Source of the DNA: Ramazzottius varieornatus
Taxonomy: Eukaryota; Tardigrada; Eutardigrada; Parachela; Ramazzottiidae
Assembly: GCA_001949185.1 (NCBI GenBank)
Contig: BDGG01000012.1
Coordinates: 1,506,035-1,570,034, forward strand
Direction: 5' to 3'
DNA: 64,000 nucleotides
The position numbers and the translations under genes are program-made. This document shows, piece by piece, positions 31,536 through 45,351 of the stretch. Positions within the stretch are counted from its first letter, which is position 1; each line of letters opens with the position of its first letter. The notes below the pieces were generated by a model. That model was not told where the DNA came from. It ran no database searches and saw only the letters and a list, made by a program, of their open reading frames with translations.

Positions 31536-33119
31536 ATGGAGAATGCTGGGATTCCGTCGAATTCTCCAGTAACGGTAAGTTGGAAATCGTGATCTTTTAG
31601 CTGAAATTCAGTGCTGAGAATGACGGGAAACCTTTAGATTGCTCGTACTTCAGATTGAATATACAGTGAAGATGGCATGTGGGAAGTGCGAGAATGCTGT
31701 TAAAGAGGCCCTGGAGAACAAGCAAGGTACACGTACCTGTACCGATTTCGGACGAGGCAGAGATAAGCCGCCCATTATATACTTGTGGCCCCTTGGCACA
31801 TGCAGTCACTCAGTCGTACAATATGCATCGTTCCAGAGTTTCACTTGCACTTATGGGGATATCAAAGCTATGCCAGCTTTCAGACTGAACGGGTGGGCAA
31901 GCTTGATCAACTTTGGTTCTTTTGCAGGCATCGAGTCCATCACTTTCGACCTACCGAATGGAAGGGTCCTCGTCAAGACAAGTTTGCCGTCCGATGTTGT
32001 TCAGAAGCTCATTGAACAGACTGGACGCAAAGCGGTTCTCAAAGGCATTGGAGCACCAGGTAAACTGAAGTTTGGTTGTGGGACTTGCTCTTCAAGGGGA
32101 AGCCTCGTTTGACTTGGGAACAAATAGACTATTCGTGGTGATTGTGGTTCTCAGTCAAAGTTACATGACAGGATTTCAGCTGGGAGCTGCGGTCGCCGAG
32201 TTCTACCACCCGAATGGAGTCAAGGGAGTGGCACGCTTTGTCCAACTAGCCGAAGATCGTTGCCTTATCGATGGGACGGTGGACGGCCTTTCACCCGGAA
32301 ACCACGGTGTAGCGGTTTGTGAGAGTGGCGACCTCAGCAATGGATGTGAAAGGTTAATTTATGTAGTACATCCGTACCGGTGTTTACATCTGGTGCGCTA
32401 TGTTTCTGATACTTTTCTCGTGATGTCTAGCATCGGAGACCACTATAATCCGACAAGAAGCGAACATGGCACTCTGGAGAACGGGGTAAGTTTTTTTGAG
32501 AAACTTCTTTTCACTTATGTAAGTCTTCGTGTCGGTGTGAGACCAGATTTAAATGCTCAAGTGGTTGCTCGTTTATAGCACGTTGGGGATTTGGGGAATG
32601 TCTGTGCAGACGACACTGGCAGAGCCTCTTTTCGCATTGAAAGCAGACGTCTAAGGCTCCCTGATATCATTGGAAGAGCCCTAGCCTTGCATGACAGAAA
32701 TGATGATTACGGGCGGGGACCTGCCAACAGCTCTACGAAGTCCGACGGAAACGCGGGACCAAAGTACTGTAATGCTTCATGAACTTCGCGAAGTACGTGA
32801 TCATACGCGCGAAAACACCCCTTAGGGGGTGGGTAGGGCAAAATTTTCGGACCGGGGTTCAACTGTACGTGTCTGATGACGTGCTTCGCGAAGTTTATGA
32901 TGCATTACAGTATGATACGGTACAGGTACTACAGGAAGTGTTCGCATATTGCTGCACCTTTTCTTTTTGTTTCTCGTTTGCAGAATTGCTTGTGGAATAA
33001 TTGCCAGATCTGCCGGTATCATGCAAAACGAGAAGAGGATCTGTACATGTAGCGGAGAAACCCTGTGGGAGGAACGTGATGCTGCCAAAGCGAAGATGTC
33101 AGCGACCGGGAAGTCTTGA
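31536..33119 (+). CDS. CCS: Copper chaperone for superoxide dismutase
   Basis: CCS loads copper into Cu/Zn superoxide dismutase and forms its disulfide. The ATG at 31536 opens MENAGIPSNSPVT, spliced to IEYTVKMACGKCENAVKEAL: domain 1 with the copper motif MxCxxC. Next are SITFDLPNGRVLVKTSLPSD and TGRKAVLKGIGAPG. The SOD-like domain 2 has LGAAVAEFYHPNGVKGVARF, EDRCLIDGTVDGLSPGNHG, VGDLGNVCADDTGRASFRI and IIGRALALHDRNDD. Domain 3 keeps the essential CxC in RICTCSGETLWEERD, stop at 33117-33119. In domain 2 the copper-binding HVHxYGD of SOD is replaced by AVCESGD. The intron 32764-32983 carries a MITE at its 5' end. Confidence 0.94.
32768..32909. mobile_element. 142-bp MITE at a CCS 5' splice site
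   Basis: Terminal inverted repeats (TGTAATGCTTCATGAACTT versus TGTAATGCATCATAAACTT read from the other end) enclose a CCCCTTAGGGGG core. The flanking 4-bp duplication is GTAC (32764-32767) and GTAT (32910-32913). It is related to the MITE at 26255-26397. The left duplication supplies the GT of the CCS donor site. Confidence 0.88.
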
Positions 33120-33157
33120 AAGAGCACAGGCAGTGGTAACGAAATTTTTTTGAACGT

Positions 33158-33697
33158 TTATTGGTTCATCCGTCCCTCCTCAGATTTAGGAATGTGATTC
33201 TAAAGAGAAAGTAAAGTTTGGTACGCAGAGTTCATTTACGTTATCTAGGTCCATGCACAAAGAGTCTCACCTTGGCAAAGTCGTTAGATCGAGGATGACT
33301 GCTCGTGGGCAGCATGGCTTTTGTTGGGGGATATTTGCCGTAGTCGTTCGAAGTGGTGCGGTAACTAAGTTTGTTAACCTTCGTTCTGCTGATTCCATAG
33401 GTCGATATGTCTGTAAAGATATAAAGCCTTAATGCTCGTCAGCTTTATCCAAATCTTCTTAACGACTGCAGTTTACCGTGGATTGGGTGAAGGCCAGAAT
33501 ATACAGGTTGAAACTGCGACTGATAACCCGGAAGTGGTAAATCCGTGTGGACACCGCGGTCCATTTCGTACTTCCGGTGGTTTCTTCGTGTATGGACTAC
33601 AGACAACAACCAAAGAGAAGTCTGGTTAGTCGTAGGCAAACGTTTCTATGCCTACGATGTTCGTCAATCGTTTCAGCCGTGCGAAAGCTTGATGCTC
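33158..33697 (-). CDS. Small unknown protein, possibly ciliary; 5' end unresolved
   Basis: Four exons can be joined in phase on the minus strand: SSFRTAETIDEH (33656-33697 region), HTRRNHRKYEMDRGVHTDLP with GYQSQFQPVYSGLHPIH (about 33475-33608), DISTYGISRTKVNKLSYRTT with SNDYGKYPPTKAMLP (about 33267-33411), and NHIPKSEEGRMNQ ending at a TAA at 33158. The introns have GTAAAC/TTTACAG and GTGAGA/TTTAG borders. The upstream exon and start are not clear (perhaps near 33744-33800). The short Tyr/Pro/Ser-rich YGxxRTT-like texture resembles small microtubule inner proteins of axonemes, but this is a weak impression. The stop lies 38 bases from the CCS stop. Confidence 0.5.
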
Positions 33698-34274
33698 CTG
33701 AATAGAAAGAAGAAACGGCCTGTCTGATGAAAGCCGTGCCTACCTTCACAATTAAGCAATTCTGGTGACCGGTGAACAGCCAAATTTGGAATTTTGGATC
33801 AGGAGACCAATCAGTTTATAGAACTCCCGAATTTGGCTTTTTCGTGGAAAGATCCTATAGACATTGCAGACGGTTGAGCATGCAGGCAACCCGTCAAGTT
33901 TAGCTTACGCTGTGGTAGGAAAGTACTCGTACGTCACCACCCGTCTGGCGAAGTAAGCTCTGCGCCTGTCGGTCCTTTCTGTTTGTCTTGAAGGTGCGAA
34001 TTCTGGCTTGTTAATTATGTCGATAGGAATATACTAGGCATACACCAGGCTTGAGCTAAGCTTACACTATCATGCATTGATATCTGTGACAGCGACTTTT
34101 GGTCTGGAAAAGTTCGCAATGCTGATGTCTCGCGGGCTGAATTCACGCGTGCAACTACTTCCCATCCTGCAGTATCATCAATATAACTCATGCTCTTCCG
34201 TCTAGTCCGTAAGACATCATCCGAAAGGGACTTCCGCTGGTTTCCATTCCAGACGGCAAGCAACTCCATCTAGA
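33698..34274. promoter_or_regulatory. Region upstream of the aminotransferase gene
   Basis: This stretch may contain the first exon of the small minus-strand gene and the promoter of the aminotransferase. A minus-strand frame at 34015-34269 abuts the aminotransferase start but shows no domain. Confidence 0.35.
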
Positions 34275-36261
34275 ATGCCTTTTGACAGGACGCCCATCTT
34301 GCACGAATATAACCGCCTGGGAGACTACAATCCGGACCACTACAATTTCCACATCGGAGCTCCTCATCCGTCGGAACTCATCCTTTGCAGCAAAATTGTG
34401 GAAAAAGCCGTTGCTTCCATTGCAGAGGTATGCAGTTCACCTTTTGTTTCATTGAATATCAGCGTCGTTGTATGAAAGCTTGTGTGTCTTTTAGCAACCG
34501 GCGTCTTTGCGATCGAGTGCTTTCCAATATGGATACGAATTTGGCGCTGATCCCGTATTGGACAGTTTGGCCGGGTTCCTGTCGTCTGAGCTGAATCACG
34601 AAATAAAAGCGTACGTTCATTATATCGCTTTTCATACTTCACGAGGCTTTTTGCATTACTTTCTTTGCAAGTCTGATTTGGGATTGATTGCAGGGAGAAT
34701 CTTATGATCACGGCTGGCTCATCGTTAGCCTTCAGTATGGTGTGTACAAGGATGTTCAGTCACCGTGGGTCAAAACGTCCCATTCTATTTGTGGAACACC
34801 CAACGTACTTTCTGATCATCGACAGCGCTCAGCACCACGGATTCCAAGTGGAAACAAGTACGTGATAGCCTGGCGAATAAAGTACGAAGGTTTCGCGGTA
34901 GACCCGGAAGTAGGGTGAAACCTCCTACAGTAATGATCGCAGTAAAACCAGGACATCCGTTGCTGGCCTCTTTGCGTGATGCGTGTACGGATCCACTCAA
35001 ACACTGTGTTTTCAACAGTTCCGACGACGGCCGAAGGAAAAATAGATTTCAAAAAATGGGAAAAGCTTATATGCGAGCTTGGATTGTTCAATGCCGTCTC
35101 CACGGAGGAAGGGACACATAGGGCAATGGTGTACCTCGTACCGACCTTCAGGAACCCCAACGGAGAATCGCTTGCGAAAGGTGCTATCCACTCTTTTGGG
35201 GAACAGACTTTTGGGGATTACGCATAGGACCTGGTTCGAATGTTGGATTCCTTTGTTCCAGATGACGCCCATGAAGTGCTCAGCCTGATTACGGAGCATA
35301 ACATGCTGCTCTACTCTGACGATGTATACAGCATCTTATACTTTGGAAATGAACCCCCACAGCGTATTTTTCCCGTTGGACAGTCTGACCTCGTGATTTC
35401 AGCCGGGACCTTCTCAAAACTGTTGGGACCAGGTCTCCGAGTAGGCTGGATAGAGTCGACGCCGAAAGTGGTAGAGCGCTTATCAAACACGTAAGTTTCG
35501 ACAGGGCGTGAAACATTTTCAAATCAAGGCAGACTTCACTGTGGAGTATACTCTATCGTAGAGGGTTCGTTGTAAGTGGTGGATGTATGGCTCAGTTTTC
35601 GTCTTTCATTATCGAGAGAGCAATCGTCAACGGGAGTCTATCCTGCCACGTGAAGGACCTTCGGCGGACGTATAAAGTATTGGCTTACTGTGAGACTCCG
35701 GGTTGTTCTTATGCTTTAACTGAACGAGTTATTATATCTGTGCGGCTCATCGATGTTGATAGGCGATACGATTCTGTTTTTGTATCTTAGGAGAAAGCTC
35801 ATGCCATCAAAGCCGCCTTCGAATCAGGTTTACCGGAAGGAGTCAAATGGAAGGTTCCCCAGGTAACCATGCCACTCTCTCGAAGTTTGGTTATCTTGAA
35901 AGTATTTTAAGCTGGTTTGACTAACTTTAACAGGGTGGCTATTTTGTGTGGTTGATTTTACCAGCGAACTACTCCCAGACGTATATTACCAACGTTCTGG
36001 TCCCCGAAGCCAATAAGCTAAACTTACGATTCGGAATAGGAGCCAGGTAAGTTACTCGGAAGCGACGGCACCCATGTCAAAATAGGACATTGTGGTACCA
36101 TCGAAAGCATTTTTATTTCGCTACAGGAGCTGTCCTGCCCTGAAAGTTGGGGAACCCTGCGAGCTCGGCTGTGGTCGAGCTCTCCGCTTATCTCTGGGAC
36201 ATGTTACGGCGAATCAGATTCCTAAGGGTATCCGCCAGCTGTGTGAACTGCTGACGTTGTA
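34275..36261 (+). CDS. PLP-dependent aminotransferase, class I/II (2-aminoadipate/MocR-like)
   Basis: A fold-type I, pyridoxal-phosphate aminotransferase. ATG 34275 opens MPFDRTPILHEYNRLGDYNP, then FHIGAPHPSEL and, in exon 2, LRSSAFQYGYEFGADPVLDS with LAGFLSSEL. Later exons show LMITAGSSLAF, FVEHPTYFLI, AMVYLVPTFRNPNGESL, EHNMLLYSDDVYSILYFGNE (the PLP-pyridine Asp), and SAGTFSKLLGPGLRVGWIES with the Schiff-base Lys in TFSKLLGPGLRVGW. The C-terminal part has GGYFVWLILPAN and NLRFGIGASCPALKVGEP-like sequence. Stop at 36259-36261. It resembles fungal and animal YER152C-type enzymes and the catalytic half of bacterial MocR proteins. The substrate cannot be told from sequence. Confidence 0.85.
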
Positions 36262-37763
36262 ATCTGTCTGACATGTGATCGAATGGACACTGGCGATTTG
36301 GTGTGGTGGGTTCAGGGAACTACTCGTCTTCCAGTTTCGTCGGGTTCTGTAATTCCCTGATTGCCACTGGTCTTGGATGTTCTATAACCTGGGTTGAATC
36401 GGCGCTCTATTCTTTCCCATGCTTTTTCATATAACAGTGTTATTATGAATTGTTTTTTCTGGCCCTGTCATGAATAACGAGCGGAATAAAGTGTAGATGA
36501 TACACGGTGACCTACTTTGGCTGACCGGAAGTCTAGATCTGCCACAAATCGACGTCATGAGGTCAGTCGTGAAGTTGTGAACGGAAGGAGCGGGCAAGCC
36601 GTTGAAACGCTGCTAGCGACCGCTTAAGCAATCGCAACGTGACCGTCCCCTGACGCGGAGCGACACAGCACGGTTGAGAACAACGGCGACGTAGCGCCCA
36701 CAGTCGGAATTTTTCGTCTTTGATTCTTTTGATCTTCTGCCTTACAAAAAGTTCAGATCTCCAGAATTCGTTTGGATCCTACATGTATATTAGGGGATTC
36801 GGCTTGTGGAGATTCGGAGACCGTGAACGTGTATTATCTGCTGTGCCCTGGAATTCTATCCGAGGTGGCCGATTCTTATTTACGCGGATAAAGCTCGAAT
36901 GGAGTCGTTGCATTTCGCTACTGGAAGGAACTGTTTGAAGCAAATGGACATTTGTAGTGGTCCCTTCGAGAGATGAAGAGGCTGCACTTGGAAGCTTGGC
37001 TGTCATATAATCTGGTTGTCCGACTGTCCACGATTTAAAGCGGAACACTTGGACGGTAACCTAGGTTGATCTCTCGAACCACTGCAGTACTGCTTGCATC
37101 TTCTGATTCTTCTCCGTCCTGAAAGCGGATTCAGTCGTCAACGATGTTCCCAATCGGCCACCGTAAGTACCAACCGTCCGTATTCCGTATCAGCGCTCTA
37201 AGGTAAAGACAGAATAACCGTAAGTTTGCAAGTCAGAGGTTGCTAGAACTGAGTCGCGCAGCGTTAGCGTAGGGTTGACTGTCGACCTGCGCCGCTCAAG
37301 CAGGGTCATTCCGTAATGTGGTTTGCGAATTGCGATAGATCCCTGATGACTCATATGGGGTGAAAATGAGACGATAGTGCGCGTCGGGAGACTCCGCCTT
37401 CCCGAGCGCAAGGAACGCGAGGAATGGAACGTTGGCGCTCCAATGGTTCTCTCCTCTGTTTCTCCCGTTTCCCTTTGGTGTTCCAAACGTTCACAACCTT
37501 TATTGCAAAATTCAAAACTTCCAAATTCTAATCTTTGTCCAGCAGGATACAGAGCCTCTCATCCTGATTTGATCAGTCAAGTCTCGATCAAAGATTCTGT
37601 TCTGCTGATCTTGCCGTCATCCAGGCGTTGGACAACTGGGATCCGCTCCGTGATACTAAACGTTCGGCTTGGCCGTGGCGTTATCTTGCGTTGTGTTCTG
37701 CTCCATGGAAGTTTGAGATCAATATCATTTCGTGCTGAGTGCTTGATTGATTGATCACCAATA
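36262..37763. promoter_or_regulatory. Argonaute upstream region, 1.5 kb
   Basis: A long non-coding stretch for this genome. It contains the aminotransferase 3' UTR at its left end (AATAAA near 36484) and presumably the Argonaute promoter and 5' UTR, perhaps with an untranslated exon. Open frames here have no recognisable domain. An ACTTCCGG-type motif (CCGGAAGT) lies near 36524. Confidence 0.4.
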
Positions 37764-42036
<4,273 letters not shown>

Positions 42037-43594
42037 GAGGGTTCGTTTTCACAGTCCACGCTTCCGTCGGTCAGTTTTCCCCATCCAAAGGTTTCCCCTG
42101 GCCCTTGTTGCTTCGTTGAGTCTGACAGGCGTTCTGATGGGTCGTTCGGTTTTGGCCAAAGAAGACACACAGTCCCTCTTCGTTTGATCTGTTCGTCACA
42201 TACATACACTCACACTCGCAAAAGCCAGTTTCCTACCTGATTACATACCAAACATACATCGCCAAAATGGGTCCGTCGGTTCAGTCGGGAGAGAAAGTCC
42301 TCGTTGAAGCTCTTACCATTCAATATTTTCATACACTACCATAGCCGCAGTCAGTATGGGAGGTGTCTGTCTTTTCCGCGCCATACTTGTGCCTGAATAC
42401 GGATTCTCAAATATGGACTGGACACTCTTCTCATTCGACAAAGAAGACAGTATTTGTCGGTATTTTTCCTTGGCTTCGGTATACTGCTCACTTTCACCTG
42501 TCTTCTTCCTCCCCCTCCACAAAGACGAGATACAGCATGATGGGTGATATTCCTGTCTTTGCGAAAAGACTTCATCTTCTCCCCTGCCAGAATTTCTAGT
42601 CTCTTTGGAATAATGCCAGTCTTTTCTCTGCAATATGATAATCGCCTATCCTGGTCTTTTTTCTCCTGGTATATTATATCTCTATACTCGTCTTACGCTC
42701 TCCTGTGACGTCTTCCTGTTCTTTCTCTGCCCAGTTCACCCGGTTATTCCTCTATGGCATCGCGCGCGCTGCTTCTGACTCGGAATTTTGTTGTGTCGGG
42801 TCTGCTGTGTTCCTGGTTCCTGACCGGACGCCTATGGAGGGAATGCAGAGTTCCTGACGGCATCTCAAGAAAGGTAGTTCTCTCTTACTCTTTTTAGCTG
42901 CGTCTGGTTCCTCGAGAATGCTCGTATTGTGTAGTGGTGGTGTAGAACGAGTTGTCTATCTGATGTATCAACGTTTTATCTCTAAACCCCTTCCCGGCTG
43001 CGGCCTAACACGGCAAGGCATCCCTCCTAAGTTTTGTATTTTGATTTTTTTTGATTCCCACTGAGTTTTCTCGCGCGCCGTTTTTGCTAGTTTTATTCCG
43101 ATGTTGTGTTATCGAATAAAATGTGTCTTAGTAGATCGTAACGTTGTCCTTTGATCGCGGTCGCTCAGAATTCCCGGGAAAATACTCGCACATACTGCGC
43201 GAGTCTTACGTATTTGAATCACCCAGGAAGTTCGACTTGCCGCAAGTCAAAACGGCCCGAACAGCGAACTACGAAGTACGAACCATCACACCGAACCGAC
43301 CAAAGCTTTTGCTGCGTTTGAGCTGGGGAGTGCGGAAGGACTAGCTCTCCTGTTTACCGCGTCATCGTTGACAGCGGGACGAATTCGAGCTTGCTGTAGA
43401 TTACGACGGGATGACAGAACGAGCAGGCTTCACACTCTTTACAGTTGACATTGTTCGTTTCATAAAGCCTGATAATCGAATAAAACGAAGAAAGAGTTTT
43501 CAGTGGCAAAGTACGGTTAGTACAGTAAGCAAGAGAAACTTCAAAAATGGAAACCGAGAGGAGTGAATAAAAATAAGACTGCAACATAACGGAC
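42037..43594. other. Argonaute 3' UTR and convergent spacer
   Basis: After the Argonaute stop there are about 1.5 kb without a supported gene, T- and C-rich on the plus strand. An AATAAA at 43115-43120 is the best poly(A) signal and would give a 3' UTR of about 1.1 kb, long for this compact genome. The rest separates Argonaute from the convergent RPL19. Confidence 0.5.
43115..43120 (+). terminator. Candidate Argonaute poly(A) signal
   Basis: Canonical AATAAA in a T-rich context, the last good signal before the convergent RPL19 gene. Confidence 0.5.
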
Positions 43595-44501
43595 TTATGC
43601 TTCCTGGGGAGTCGTTTCGTCCGTCTGGGCCAGAAGATCCTTTCGCTTCTTGACCTGTCGCTCTTCTCGTTTCTTACGGTGTTCTCGGTTCTTGACACGA
43701 CGAGCTTCGGCTTGATCTCTGTAACAAACAAGAAATACAACGTCAAAGTGCATTCCGCACGACGTCTGCCAGACATGGAACAATCAAGCAGAAAAACCGC
43801 GTTTAGTAAATTCTGAAGTAACTTACGAAAGTTGCTTGCTGCGCACGTTCTCGGCCTTCCTCTTGTGAATGAATTCCATGAGCACGCGTTTGTTACGGAA
43901 AACGTTACCCTTGACTTTGAGGTACAGGCTGTGATACCTGTGAAGAAAAGCGCAATGACGCAATTTAGGCATAGCACCATTCTAAAATCTGAAGCGATCG
44001 ATCGATCAAACAATCAATAAACTTACAGGTGCTTGTCTATCTTCTTCTGCTCGCGGTACTTCTTCAACATCCTTCTCAGCACTCTCATACGACGAATCCA
44101 TATCACTTTTTCGGGCATGCGCGCGTTGGCGGTACCCTTGCGCTTTCCCGTGCCCATGTGACGCCCCTTCCGACGGGCTTCAGCATTCTTTCGCACACGC
44201 GCACGGGAATGAACCGCTACAGGCTTCTTGATGATCAAACCATCCTTCACAAGACGACGGATATTCTGACCTACGAAACATAACATCCAGTTTCACCGTC
44301 GACCATCACACAAGATGCCAGATTACTTACGGGAATTCGAGTTGGTAATTTCGGTGATCTCATTGGGATCCAGCCATACTTTGTTCTTCCCACATCGGAG
44401 GACCGATGCAGCCAGGCGCTTCTGCAAGCGCAAGGTGGAACTGCAAGCAACAGACGATACACTCAGCCATCCAGGAACACTAGGGCAGCATCTTACCTCA
44501 T
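43595..44501 (-). CDS. RPL19: 60S ribosomal protein L19 (eL19)
   Basis: eL19 is a large-subunit protein that also reaches the small subunit through an intersubunit bridge. As in RPL10A, the first coding exon is just ATGAG (44497-44501), followed by GTAAG; the next exon completes [20 protein letters not shown]. Then come [79 protein letters not shown] and the long basic C-terminal helix [20 protein letters not shown], ending TTPQEA at the TAA at 43595. All conserved eL19 blocks are present at the usual length of about 200 residues. It is head-to-head with PFK. Confidence 0.97.
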
Positions 44502-45351
44502 CTTGATGGATTATCCAGTGAGATTCACCAGTGAACAAAAGGATAATTTGGGTCTACGTTACGGTAAAACGGTTCTTCGCAATGCGCAAACAGAGCGACT
44601 GAAGGTTTTCGCTGGATGAGCTAATCGTGGAAAGCGTACGGCAAACGTCTGGAACGTTTTCGAACCGGCAATGTGCTACATTCGGTTCACTCTGTTCCGT
44701 CTGCCGCAAGCAGTCAGAACGCATGACGTCAGATCCATCTCGCTCACAGTCGTACCCGTTGTCCTTATGGTGGGTAAGAGTTACCGTGAGACCGTAGGTA
44801 ATTTCTGGAGTTTGAAAAAGTCTTAACGCGAGTTGATTGTCAATCAACCCAAGTGACGCTTTCGTACGCTTCGGAAGCCGGTGTATTCTGCCTCGAGCAT
44901 TTCCACACTTCTCCACCACGTGGTCGTGCTTGCGACTTGCGTGAAGCACGTGGGACATGGTTCTACGTTATCGGAGCTCTCGCACAGAAATCAGCTGTTT
45001 CTGTTACGACACACGTGCGAGCCACAAGGCGCACGAGTTTCGCCGTGACAAACGTGTAAACTGGAATTAATTTTTCCAATCTCTAGTTTTTTCGGTCCAC
45101 GGATGTTCATCCTCGTTCTCATGGAACAGTCAGCTGATTGACCGCCTCAACGCATTCCGTGTCGAGATGATCACGTGGCTCGTTGCCAAGATCGGAAGCG
45201 GAAGCACTCGAATAAAACTGGGATTATTTTTAATGCTCCTGCCCTCGAGTTGGGCTGTTACTGGAGCTCCAGCAGTACCATTGTTGTCCTTTGAACTAAT
45301 TGTCTAATCTAATCTTGAGTTACTGCATGAGAAAGAAGCCGCGATAGAAGA
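44502..45351. promoter_or_regulatory. Divergent region between RPL19 and PFK
   Basis: 850 bases between two divergent starts. A pyrimidine-rich TCCTTTTGTTC upstream of the RPL19 ATG (44530-44545, minus strand) may be the RPL19 transcription start. A 134-codon minus-strand frame at 44554-44958 has an ATG but no recognisable domain; see rejected items. Confidence 0.45.

Noticed and set aside
36779-37048. Open frame upstream of Argonaute
   Set aside because: No domain, no splice continuity with Argonaute, and Ser/Thr-rich composition compatible with chance.
43354-44013. A 219-codon minus-strand open frame overlapping RPL19
   Set aside because: It runs through RPL19 exons and introns in the wrong frame, so it is a shadow of a real gene.
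44554-44958. A 134-codon minus-strand frame with an ATG between RPL19 and PFK
   Set aside because: It has no recognisable domain or splice context and fills a divergent promoter; it may be chance. Transcript data would be needed to revive it.
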